This document shows positions 25,653 to 36,000 of a stretch of DNA of 64,000 bases, one piece after another. Position 1 is the first letter of the stretch; the number at the start of each line of letters is the position of its first letter. Position numbers and translations under genes: made by a program. A model generated the notes under the pieces. That model saw only the letters and a program-made list of their open reading frames with translations, was not told the origin of the DNA and searched no databases. This DNA comes from Calycina herbarum. Lineage: Eukaryota > Ascomycota > Leotiomycetes > Helotiales > Pezizellaceae. The DNA lies in contig LLEY01000073.1 of NCBI GenBank assembly GCA_001414485.1, positions 186,001 to 250,000 of the forward strand, read 5' to 3'.

Positions 25653-27480
25653 GTAGAACGATTCGTAGTTTAACGACTAGAGTGTAACGAAACTCAAACG
25701 AACTAAACGAAGATGACTAAGTCTCGAAGGTTGGTATGCAGTAAGAAGTATGAATGCGCCGGGTTGTTCACTTGGAAGTGAACTCGTTACTTGTATCAAA
25801 GATGTCAAACAAGATGATAAGATTGATAACTAAAGTTGAGCACGAAGCTCCTATCTAATGGCAGACGTGCCAGTCTTATATAGAACCTTTGTTTCCCACG
25901 TACGTCGCTCACATCGCTCGCGTCGCTCGCGTCGCTCGCGATCAAGGCGATCAGAGCGATGTAGGCGATCACGTCACATGACCCCACGTGACTTCCAACA
26001 TTACCACAACAGTGAGATCCTGAAATCCCTAATGTCCTTCCGCATTACTGATTTCCTCCTGTGTTACTTTCCTTTCCCGGATATTATGCCTTGTCCTGTC
26101 AGAACGCCGTCTGGACTACTTACCACGTATACCGTGATTCGTGACATAGAGCTAAAGACGTGTTTTAATCGCGTTTATAACTTTTAAAGAGCCTTATACA
26201 AAGATCCTAAGTTAATTAGCGCGTGGTTTCAACTAGTAGAGAATATATAGACGAAATATAGTATAGTAGATAGTGATTTCTATAACTTTGATAAGACCGG
26301 CTTTATAATAGGTTAAATCTATCTTAGAATAGTTATTACTCGTACTAATAAATATAGTAAGAGTAAGACAGTTTAACTAGGTAATTAAGAATAGGTAATA
26401 GTAATTATTATAATTAATAGCAAAGGTAGAAGTATCTCTCTATTCCTTATTATTTAAGACGCTAATTATCTTATGAATTAGTATTCTAAAACTAGTCTCT
26501 CTTATAATTAGGTTATTAAACCTACGAATAATAGTTAGATAAATAATAAGATAGATCTAGAATAGTTAAAATACTTTAATAAATATACTACTACTTAAGC
26601 TAAGAGTCTATATTATATGTTAGTTTTAGATAGATATAAGAGTTATAAATCAGTAGAATTTTAAGAATATTATAAGTCTTATAATATTATAACTCTTAGA
26701 TTACCTCTATATTCTTCTTATCTAACCTAGCTACTTAATATCGAGTGTTTTACTATTCTTAAGCGGAAGTATAGTTAAGAAATCGAAGGGTTTATAAAAG
26801 TATATATTAATTATATTACTAAGGTCGAGTTTCTTATAGCTTTTAAACAAGTGTATATTAAGTTAATTACTTCTATAAACAGTTAGACTAGATTCTATAG
26901 AGCTGGATTAATACCTTTTAACTCTTAAGTAGTTATATCGAAGTTAGATATAAAGTTACGAACTCTAACGCTTACTAGCCTCTCTTCTGTCGAGGTAGAC
27001 TCTTAGGTTTTATAGACCTCTTATAATCTAATAGAAGCTCTTTTGTAAACGACTTTAGTTAGAGATCGTATTACTTATTATTAAGGAAGCTTACCTACTC
27101 CTCTTTTTTAAACTGTCGCTTCGTTAGCTAAAAGTATAGAGCGTTTAGCTTATAAATTAACTCTTGTTAATACCGAGCTACGTATACTTTAAGCGGTAAA
27201 TAAGGCACTTTCTAAGCGTCGTAGAGCTAAAAAGAATCGTATCTATTAAGAAGATATACTTACTATAGAGAATATATATAATATTATAGCTTAAGACGAA
27301 GTAAATAAGTAGATACGACGCGATAAGCGCTTTAGAAAAGTAAATCGTAAGAAAGGGATTTCAACTACGTAACGTTATAGCACTTATAGAAAGACTAGTT
27401 ATAATATATAAACTTATTAAGAACTTATAGATATATCTAGCTTATTAGAATCCGAAGAGTAATAAGTTTTATCTATTATT
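25653..27480 (+). mobile_element. Second Fot1/pogo-type transposase relic, split by a solo LTR
   Basis: Bases 25653-25682 encode VERFVVQRLE (with one stop). After the inserted LTR the frame continues at 26152 as LKTxFNRVYNFxRALYKDPK. The DDE part follows (DFYNFDKTGFIIG, LVLDRYKSYKS, LLNIECFTILKRKYS, FLIAFKQVYIK), and then a basic C-terminal part up to about 27460. Stops are of the RIP type. The left part and both terminal inverted repeats were not found. Confidence 0.75.
25683..26146 (-). repeat. Solo LTR of the Gypsy family, minus orientation
   Basis: 464 bp from TGTAACGAAACTC to GATTCGTGACA, flanked by a perfect TAGAG duplication (25678-25682, 26147-26151). Excision restores the pogo reading frame. 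It has little RIP. Near 25905-25950 it carries a tandem array of the 9-mer TCGCTCGCG, which makes its U3 longer than that of the other copies. Confidence 0.85.
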
Positions 27481-28142
27481 ATAGTTGATTTATTATATTT
27501 TAAAGTAGTAGAAGTCGGTAAAAGTACGTAGCTCGGTAATAGATTACGTTATATATATAAGAAAGGTTCGAAGGATCTACTATATATAGTTCGTTTAATA
27601 TACTCGATAAGTAAATATAAGAGAGAATAAGTTAATTCTAATATTATAAGCCGAATATAAAGAGGTTAATAGATAAGGTTGTCTTTATTATAAGAAGAAT
27701 TAACTAAGAAGAGAAGTCTATTCTACGTAGAAGAGAAGAGGTCTTATACTTCTTACTTCGAGGTTCCTTAGTAAGTATAAGCTATAAGGAACTAAGATGT
27801 CGTTTATAGCTCTCGTTATAGCTTTCGTTATAGCTTCCGTTACTAAGGTGATTACCGAGGTAGTAAACCTTAAGCTCTCGTCATAGATCGGTGAGGTGAT
27901 TGCCGAGTGAGGTAATTGCCGAGGTTGTCACGTGAGGTCACGTGTTTATACGAAGGTCGGTAGACCGAGTACTCTTCGGGTGTAAACCGTCACAGATAGA
28001 GGTCTAGGTTTTTAGTAGTATAAAAGCAGTATTAGCTATGTAATATTATTACCTATAGCTATAAAAATAAAACCGCTTTTCCAGGTTTCCGTATTTATAA
28101 CCCTAGGTTTAAGAACCTATGCCCCTTGCTGATTAAAAGCTA
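27481..28142. other. RIP-decayed tail of the mobile-element block
   Basis: AT-rich, stop-dense sequence with no recognisable domain. It includes a small imperfect tandem series (CTCGTTATAG / CTTTCGTTATAG) near 27800-27845 and a GC-richer patch at 27870-28000 containing GTCACGTG words. No end structure of an element was identified. The block stops about here. Confidence 0.4.
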
Positions 28143-28261
28143 GTGTACGTCTAGAGCGAGGAGAATTAGGCATCCCGTCCGCTCTGCTGCTATACATAAG
28201 CCTCAGATCAGCAGATTAGTAGTTGGGTGGGTAACCACCAGCGAATACCTGCTGTTATATG
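28143..28261 (+). rRNA. 5S rRNA gene or variant copy
   Basis: The stretch is exactly 119 nt, the usual fungal 5S length, and is followed at once by TTTTT (28262-28266), a Pol III terminator. The core is highly conserved: CATCCCGTCCGCTCTGC, ATAAGCCTCAGATCAGC and TAGTAGTTGGGTGGGT, then ACCACCAGCGAATACC. The 5' end (GTGTACGTC) and 3' end (TGTTATATG) pair poorly as helix I, and a usual GTGACC reads GTAACC. It may be a diverged or RIP-touched copy rather than an active gene. Confidence 0.8.
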
Positions 28262-28741
28262 TTTTTGCCTTTTGTTCCCTCATTTGGGAAGGGGGGAAGA
28301 GTGGGATGCGATGTGCAACAAAACTTTGGGACGGGGTTTTATTGGCTGAAGGAGAAGTGTGGTATCAGAGGAGTAGTAGCTTGGAAGAAGGTTCAATGAA
28401 GAAGTTAAGGCACGAACTGTTCATTTTTCCTCTTCTATGGTTATTCAAGATAGAAGACCTGGATGAGATGACTAAACGATTGTGCCCGTTGATTTAGAAC
28501 CCAACTTTCTCAATCTGGCTTTGTTGGTCACAATACTCCAGGTCTGAGAACAGGTCTTCAGTGCAAACTTATAATTCCTACTTTTTATCGCGAGATAACC
28601 AATCTATATAATGACACAACTTTACACTTTCCCATGCCGATATACAATATTCCAACAAGTATAACAACAAGATATCCAACACAAACACAAAAGCCAGCCC
28701 AAATATCCAGTAGCCCAGTCCTCGATATTTCCACTCACTCT
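28262..28741. other. Spacer between the 5S copy and the DUF7726-like gene
   Basis: 480 bp without RIP. One 63-codon plus-strand frame has no family signal. The right part likely holds the 3' UTR of the minus-strand neighbour. Confidence 0.4.
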
Positions 28742-29862
28742 TCAGTAACGTACAATTTTCGAGACGCCGAGTTTATCCTCCACAACTCGAATTTTCTCCC
28801 CCTTCATACAGGTAATATACTTCCCATCCTTCCTCCGCTTAGTATCAAAGCCTTTGGGATGTGCCTTCTCCATCTCAATCCTATGTTTCGACTTAACCTT
28901 CCCATCCCTTAGTCTCATTTTCTCAAAATAAACATAAGAAGCATAAAAAACACTACTGGTATTCCCCGCACTGGGGCCCGATTTATTCAAAAAATCATTT
29001 AGAACTTTACTCTGTATATCCCTCGGCTCCGGATAGGTTTTCGCAATCTCCCTTCTGAAGCCGGCATTCGTGACATTTGGGGATTTGAGATGGGCTTCGA
29101 TTTTCTTGCGCACTTCGTCACAGGAATCGAATACGGGGACGGAGATGGTGTCTTCGCCTTCTAGACGTACTGCGACCGAGTTTTCGGCTTCCTCGTCTGC
29201 TTTCTTGACCTTTTTCTTGGGCGCGGGAGGTTGGTTCTTCTCGCGCTTTTGGAAGAAATGGTATGCAGGTCCATAGGTAGCTGTGTTCGTCCCATTGTAC
29301 TTCCCATTCATGGCCATGAATGTGCGGTATGATTTCGCGGAGACGCCGAGTTCTTGACAGAGCTTGGTTTGTGTCATTTCACCAGTCTCCATGAAGTTTC
29401 TAAGCTTCCTACGTACTGCATCGCATTGGTCGCCGGGGAAGTAGTAGTTTTCATCCTCGTCTCCGTCGTCGGCTTCGAAGATGTCGGATTTGCGTTTCGC
29501 GGAGGTGGAGAGGTCGACGACGGAGTAGAGAGGTTTGGGCTTTGGAGCGACGGGTTTCATGGTTTGTGGATCGATTTCGATATGTTCTCCTGTGCGGTGG
29601 AAGTGGTCTCTCTCAAGGGCAGATGCTTCTCTTTCTTTGAGTTCTGTTTGGTATTGGGGGCTTGCGTGGTATTCCTAGTGAGAAGAGGAGAGGCTAGTGT
29701 GAGCCAAAATATGGTGTGGTGTGGGGAGCTGAGACGTTGTGGAAAGGGGTCTCGTACGATTGTGCTCATGAGTTTGCCATTCTCATCTCGTCGGCGGGCG
29801 AGTATGTCGAAAACCTTATCTGATCCTTCTGGAGACTCGACAATTGGGTAGTTTCTGCTCAT
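28742..29862 (-). CDS. Protein with two DUF7726-like modules
   Basis: Two exons, 29758-29862 and 28742-29674. They are joined over an 83-nt intron (GTACGAG...CACTAG, phase 0) to give 345 residues (MSRNYPIVESPEG start). Two related modules of about 70-80 residues each begin with a Cys-acidic-Val-Arg-Lys-Lys pattern: CDAVRRKLRNFMETGEMTQT with LGVSAKSYRTFMAMNGKYNG, and CDEVRKKIEAHLKSPNVTNA with LNDFLNKSGPSAGNTSSVFY. Each ends with a YxFFxK/YxYFEK helix. The module resembles the fungal DUF7726 family, which looks like a helix-turn-helix fold. A Lys-rich linker (PKKKVKK) could act as a nuclear signal. Function is unknown; DNA binding is an inference from fold and charge. Confidence 0.75.
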
Positions 29863-31124
29863 TTTGGATTCCTAGATCTGTACTCGTAGGTGCTGATGTT
29901 GAGTAACAGGTTTGGTCGGGGGAGCTTGGAGCTTAAGGTTGGAAGCTGAAACCGCCCGTTGTGAACCTTGGAACGACGCGCCGAGGTAACGCGTTTCTTA
30001 ACACAATATTGACAGGGATCCACCATGTCACGCGATGCTTCCCCTTTCTGCTTTTATCTCTCAATGTCTCCCATATCTCATCTTGGAAACTATTGATTGG
30101 GCTGCTTCTTTTTCGGGCGTCTTATAATTATGGGGGGTTGTGCTCAGGAACCAGCTGTTTAAGTTCAATTCAGTGACGAGCCGATTTTAACTTTACCAAG
30201 TGCTTTGACGTTTGATTTTGTTTATTGTGGTTCTTTTCTGCGTCTATTTATTTTTCTAACCCTCTGGTCTTTTACAGCTGGGGGGACTGCAATCCTGTTG
30301 CAAGCGAGAAAGCGAAGGGAAGGCGGATGTGATGGGTGGCATTTTGGGGGGGGGTTCTGAGAATAGCTTCTTTTTACACCACACACACCCTAAGTTGCTT
30401 TGCAGATTTTAATGAGTGTACATATGCACTACTCTAGCTTTTCGTCTACCTTTTACATCGCGCTCTGACTCTTTTTCCCTTTCTCTGCTGCTTGGTTCAT
30501 GTGGTTGCTCATGAGTAGTTGTTCAACAGTTTACCCGATATTTGCTGGTTTACTGAGCAATTGATGGCTTACTCACAACTCTCATTTTTGGCCCCCAATA
30601 TTGGTTTGGCTTACTCGATGTTTGTTTGCTTACTGGGCAATTGTTTGGGGGCCAAAAAGAGAATCGCGTGATTCAAGCCACTTTCCCCTCTATTCCCTCT
30701 TTTGGATTTACGTGCACATTTTGCTACATATCAATATTGGAGGCATGCAGGATACAGTTTTTTGGTTGGTTGTTAAAAAGAAGGGAGGTTGGGAAATCAC
30801 GATGACGTGGTTAATTTTCATCGGTGTTGTATACCCTCTCATTTTCTTCCTTTATGAGTTGAAGAATGGAAGCATACTAGAAACTCCAAACTGGGTAGGT
30901 ACGACCTTTCGTCCCCCAGTATTACGGGATTCTCTGATCAACGCTCGCACCTATTCGTTGAACTGATCAGCAAGATTCTTTGTCCGAAGCATCTGGCTTC
31001 ATCTGGTCATTTCCATGTCAAGTCCGGAGACCTAGGTCTTGCTCAAATTTCACGCGTGGAAAAACATTTATTTGCTACGGATTTCATATCTCCTGAATAT
31101 CCCAAACCCGCAGCCCAAGATTCA
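29863..31124. other. Intergenic region with a hairpin
   Basis: About 1.26 kb between a start codon and the 3' end of the next minus-strand gene. An inverted repeat lies at 30581-30661. A plus-strand 121-codon frame (30601-30966) overlaps it and has no family resemblance. I see nothing else. Confidence 0.4.
30581..30661. repeat. Inverted repeat, MITE-like hairpin
   Basis: Arms of about 23 bp, CTCATTTTTGGCCCCCAATA at 30581-30600 and TTGTTTGGGGGCCAAAAAGA at 30641-30660, around a loop of about 40 bp. The loop and left flank contain near-repeats of TTTACTGAGCAATTG (30550 and 30628). No target duplication was found. Confidence 0.45.
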
Positions 31125-32308
31125 TTAATTCGAGTATTTCGAAACCTCAACCTCATTGACGCACTGCGATCTGATAGTCAACTTCCCATCCCAATAGTAA
31201 TTCGAACCTTCCGTCATAGAAATATTCCCACTGACAGAGAGGTCTCCTTTGACGTGCAACTGGCCATCAAGGTTGAGATTTCCTCTGACGGTGAAGGATT
31301 TCCTATGGTTGTTAGCAGCATTCTCGAATTGCTAAAAGCGGAGAAGGTAGGAAGTACTCACTCAATATTTATATCACCCTTCACATTCGCGTTGCCCCTG
31401 CTAGAAACTTTCCCTCCCACAATCACATTCCCTTCCTGAGACACCAAGCTCAAGTTCCCACTAGAACTGACATCCCCATTGACCTGAACCGATCCTCTCA
31501 ATTCAACATTTCCCCTACTCTCAATCTGTCCCCCAACATGGATCGCACCACCGCCAGTGCCGTTCACCAAAACTCCTCCACTGGCATCAATTTTCCCCTC
31601 AACATCAACCAACCCCTCAATCGTAACCTTCCCTCTAGCATCGACCTTGCCATCAACAGACACTACACCCCTAATATCCACAGCCCCCCTAGCATCCACC
31701 TTCCCTCCAACCCGAACCCCAACATTCTTCCCACCACTCTCTTTCGCCTGCTTTTGTTTCCCCAAAAACGTCGATCCATCCAACTTCACCCCACCCCTAG
31801 CATCAACCTTACCACCCACACACACTCCCTCCTCCCCACTAACTAATTCCACCTTCCCCCTCGCATCAACCTTGCGATCAATCCTCACGCCATCTCGCAC
31901 TTTACAATCACCCCCAGAATCGACTCTTCCCTCAACAACGACGTTTTCCTCAAGAGTCGTGGGACCAGAAGAGTTTATGTTGCCTGTTACGTGGATATCT
32001 CTCGATAAGGTGATGGAAGAGAAGGATTCTACTGAGCCTTGGACATTTAGGGGGCCGGTTTTTTTGATGGGGGTTTTGGTGCTGATTCCTTTTACCCAGT
32101 TTGTGTTTGGTGGTGTGATGTTTGGTTGGGAGGAGGATGAAGGTGTGGGTTCTGGGGGTGCTCCTCGTCTGCGTTCTAGTTCGAAGTTTGAGGGAAGTTC
32201 TGAGGGGGCGTATGTTTCTGAGGGGGTATATGGTGGGGGTGGTTGATCTGGGGCTGTTGTGGGGAGAGGACCAGCTTCTGTCTTTATGTCTGGTGGTATG
32301 AGGACCAT
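31125..32308 (-). CDS. Bactofilin-like beta-solenoid repeat protein
   Basis: Exons 31362-32308 and 31125-31302. They are joined over a 59-nt intron (GTGAGTAC donor, CATAG acceptor, phase 2) to give 374 residues. After a Pro/Ser-rich N-terminus (about residues 1-75) come around 13 repeats of roughly 18 residues. The pattern is G-x-V-x-V-x-G-K-V-x-A/S-R/S-G-x-V-x-hydrophobic, for example VRVGGKVDARGAVDIR, VSVDGKVDARGKVTIE and VQVNGDVSSSGNLSL. The repeat carries on across the splice junction (VRGNLNLDGQLHVKGDLSVS), which supports the model. Such short-period Gly/Val repeats form right-handed beta-solenoids, as in bacterial polymer-forming bactofilins. There is no signal peptide or membrane segment, so a cytosolic filament or scaffold is the best inference. 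Two plus-strand frames over it are shadows. Confidence 0.8.
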
Positions 32309-33049
32309 TTTTTCTGACTGCTAAGTTTTCGTTTGGGGTGGAATTGAATAGAAACGGTTTGCGGAAATGAAGGAATTATACTGGGAAATTTGAAGTTATA
32401 TCACCTGGATCGATGTTGAGGATACGTCGTAGGGCTGAAAAAAAACACGCGCGTCTTCGCTTGAATTGGCGGAATGAAATTCCACAAGTACATTAGATGC
32501 GTAAAGGTGACTTGAGAACGTTCAATTAGAGTACGTGGATAGAAATCTCACTTTTAAGCTCATTACGAAGCTTCTGGGTTCTTTTGTTCGTGGGATTTAC
32601 GAAGGGAGAGAGGGTGGACTGGTGCCTAATTTATCAGACGTTGGAGGCGCGTCATGGTCGTAGATTCGGAATGAAGTTAAACCGACCTACCCTCGTCACC
32701 TGATGTATCCCCCTCTGGACTATTGGGAAATCGTGAATTCATTTGGATTTGCCACTTACCGTAGGAACAATGAAGCCATTCAATCCGTGAGTATCAAGTT
32801 TTGACTGCCAAATTGTTTATTTATTTTTGTCAGTACTCGAGTATGTTACGTCGGTAACGACAGGAGCTATCTACTAGAAATCCATCTTCTGGGGGCCTCT
32901 ACCTGGACTCAATGAGAGTAAATTAAGCGAACAACAGGAAAAAATCCAAAGCGATCAAAAACTAAACCCCTTGCAGATGGGAGGAGTGATTCTCAACAAC
33001 TCAACGAAAGTACTCATCGTTTCCCAAGCTCAAACTTTCTCTTGCATGT
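32309..33049. other. Intergenic region
   Basis: 741 bp holding the promoter side of the solenoid gene and the 3' side of the copper ATPase gene. No feature was recognised. Confidence 0.4.
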
Positions 33050-36000
33050 TCAAATCTTAGCCCATTTCAATCCCCAAGCGATCGCCACAAGTGGAAGAAC
33101 ACTGACAATCTCTCCCAGACCGGCGTACTCAGGTGGAATTCTTGCGTTAACAAAAGCGCCTGCTGCAAGCAATATGGCGAAGAGGTTATACACAAATGCC
33201 CAGGTGAAATTGAAGATGATACGTCGGTATGAAGCTTGCGAGAGATTGATGAGAGTCAAGATCCCTCCTAAAACCGGGCGCATGAGGACAACATCAGCTG
33301 CGGATTGGGCAACATCAGTTCCCTCGTTGATGTGGACGCCGATATCTGCTTCAGCTAGGGCAACAGCATCATTGGTTCCGTCACCACAGAAGAGAACGAT
33401 TGACTTTGCTGCAGGTACCCCGGAAGAAATCGAGGAAGCACGCAGTGATTTGATATATGCTTGCTTGTCGGCTGGACTGCATCGAGATTTGACGTTCGCT
33501 GGCTGGATTCCTAGATTTGTGGCAACTGCTTGAACAGCACCATGGTCATCACCAGAGACAATGGACACTGTAATGCCACGATTAGTGAGTTGGGAAACGA
33601 CATGTTGGGCATCAGGTCGAAGCTGGTCCTCGAGTCCAAATATTGCTATAAGTTCTCCTTGAACGGTAACGCAAAGGGCTGTCAGGTTATTTGCGAGAAG
33701 GCTTTTAACTCGGACGTCATCCTCAAGTGATAACCAACGAGAATTTCCCACACAGACAGTCTTCCCGTTCCAAGAGCATTGCAATCCTTTTCCGGGAATG
33801 GTCTTTAAATCATGGACATGAACCGACCCAGCCTGTGCTCCTTTCTCAAGCATATGCTTCGCCAAAGCGACAGAAACTGGGTGCTTGATATCCGAGGTCA
33901 TTCCAAGAATCAAGCCACTTGCTGCCTTTTCGGTGTAGTTGATGTATTCTTCTTTCACAACAGCCATTTTACCCTCGGTGAGGGTTCCAGTCTTATCAAA
34001 AACAACATGATTGACAGATCTTGCGATCTCAATCATCGATGCTGACTTGAAGACAACGCCATGTTTTGCGGCTACTCCACCTGCAATCACTACTACCATT
34101 GGTATAGCAAGTCCCAATGCGCAAGGACATGAAACAATGAGGACTGCGATGGCATACGTAATGCTGTTTACAACAGCAGTTGATGGTTTCTGATTGCGGA
34201 CTTTTATCGAAATGGCGATCCAAATACAGAATGTGACAATGGCGAGCACAACAATGACTGGAACGAAGTAAGAAGCAATGAGATCAGCCGTATCTTGAGC
34301 CTTCGGTTTGGAATACTTGGCTTTGTCAACCATGTTTGCGATTTCGCTAATCGTATTGTCATCTGGGAGACGACTGAGCCGAACCATGAGTGTACCAGAA
34401 TTGTTGATAGACCCAGCAATGACGGGAGAATGCTTGGTTTTCTCGAGGGGTAGTGCTTCGCCGGTAATCATAGACTCATCGACTTCACTATGCCCCAAAA
34501 TCACAACTCCGTCGGTGGTAATGCGAGAATCCGGCATAACCTTGAAAATATCGCCGTATTGCAACAATCTTATGTCGACTTCTGTGATGGTAGTTCCGTC
34601 GGGCTGTACAAGCAAAGCCGTGGTGGCTTGCAATGACCGTACAGAAATAGATTCGACAGCTCTTTGGCGAGCTAAAGCACTGATGTAGCGTCCAACCATA
34701 ATGAGAGTAACTAAAAGCGCACTTGTTTCAAAGAAATCGCCGGTCGCTAATGGCTTTCCTGAAGCCTCGAAGCCAAATGATACAACAGAGAAGACGTAGG
34801 CGGTGGTAGTGCTAAGTACGATAAGCAAATCCATTTCGATGACCCGGGTGAAAATCAATGCCTTGAGAGCACTTGGATAAAATGGTCCAGCAACAATAAC
34901 TTGAACCAGAGTGGCCAAGACCAAAGATACAATTGAATAAGTGAGACCATGCTCTGGAAGTGGAGCCCAAGCGAGGACGAGAACCGGAATGGTCAACGCA
35001 GCTGAGAAAAGGGTCATCCATCCTGTTTCACGAAGATGTTTGTTGCCTGCTGCCAGAGCTGGGCTTGGTTGCAACGGGGCGAGTTGAATTTGATCATCCC
35101 CAAAATTGGCCATGAGATCTCTCCCACCAACCAGTAGCGGGTCATATTCGACACGCATAGTTCTCTTGTCGAGTTTTGAAATGCCAAGAACACCTTTCAT
35201 CTGAGAGGACTGGCCAATGAGTTGATCGATGTTGGCTCGAACAAGGTCTAGGTACTGGCCCTTGCTAGAGAGTCTTTCATATTTAAACTCTGTCGTTTTC
35301 TCGAGATGGCGTATGGTTTCTTCTACTGAACTGATGGTTGGATCAAGATCAAATTCCGCCTGGTTCATAACCAAGCTAGTCTGAAGGTTGTGAACTTGGG
35401 TCAGAGACTCGAGAGTTCTAAAGAGCTTCTTCTCACATCCAACACAAGTCATTCCTGCCACAGACAACACCACTCGCTCAGAGACGGACGGCACAGCTTT
35501 TTCGATGTCAATGTCGGAAGATTTGAGCTTGATTGAAGGATTCTTCTCGAATGAAATTGCATCATGGCCATGATCGTCCCCATGTTCCTCTTCGTGATCA
35601 TCCCCACAACAGTCTGATTCGACCTTCTCTTTGACTTTGGGTTTGCAGCATGTGTCGGTTGCAGATCCGCACCCAGTTTTTGCCGACCTGATAGAGCCTG
35701 CACTGATAGAGATTTCTGTGCTTACAGTGATTTCCTTTGGTTCTTTGGAATCGCTGCACTTGCCAGCTGCACAGCATCCCTTGCCAGCGTTGGCCTTCTC
35801 GTCATGGTGAGTGGAAACCTTTCTCAAGGAAGATCGGCTTGATCTAACCGAAGACGAACGAGCCTTGAGTTGAGGCGAAGAAGGACGAGACTGAGTTGTG
35901 CAACAACTTTCCAGGTTCCGTGCTAGCAATGCTCGACAGATACAACCCAATGCTTCAAGGGTCTCGCCAAATTTCTGGCGAGTCTCGTTGAGGTGTTTCT

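Noticed and set aside
25905..25950. Possible CRISPR-like or satellite array
   Set aside because: The units are 9 bp, directly adjacent and confined to one LTR copy; there are no spacers.
25805..25987. Minus-strand frame with SDASDASDVSDV repeats, and the plus-strand Arg/Ser-rich frame over it
   Set aside because: They arise from the TCGCTCGCG tandem units in an LTR and are not genes.
30601..30966. 121-codon Trp-rich plus-strand frame
   Set aside because: It starts inside a hairpin, has no family resemblance and no supporting exon structure.
31538..32246. Long plus-strand open frames opposite the solenoid gene
   Set aside because: Their Pro/Ser/Thr-rich repeats are the complement of the Gly/Val repeats on the minus strand, which make a coherent spliced protein.
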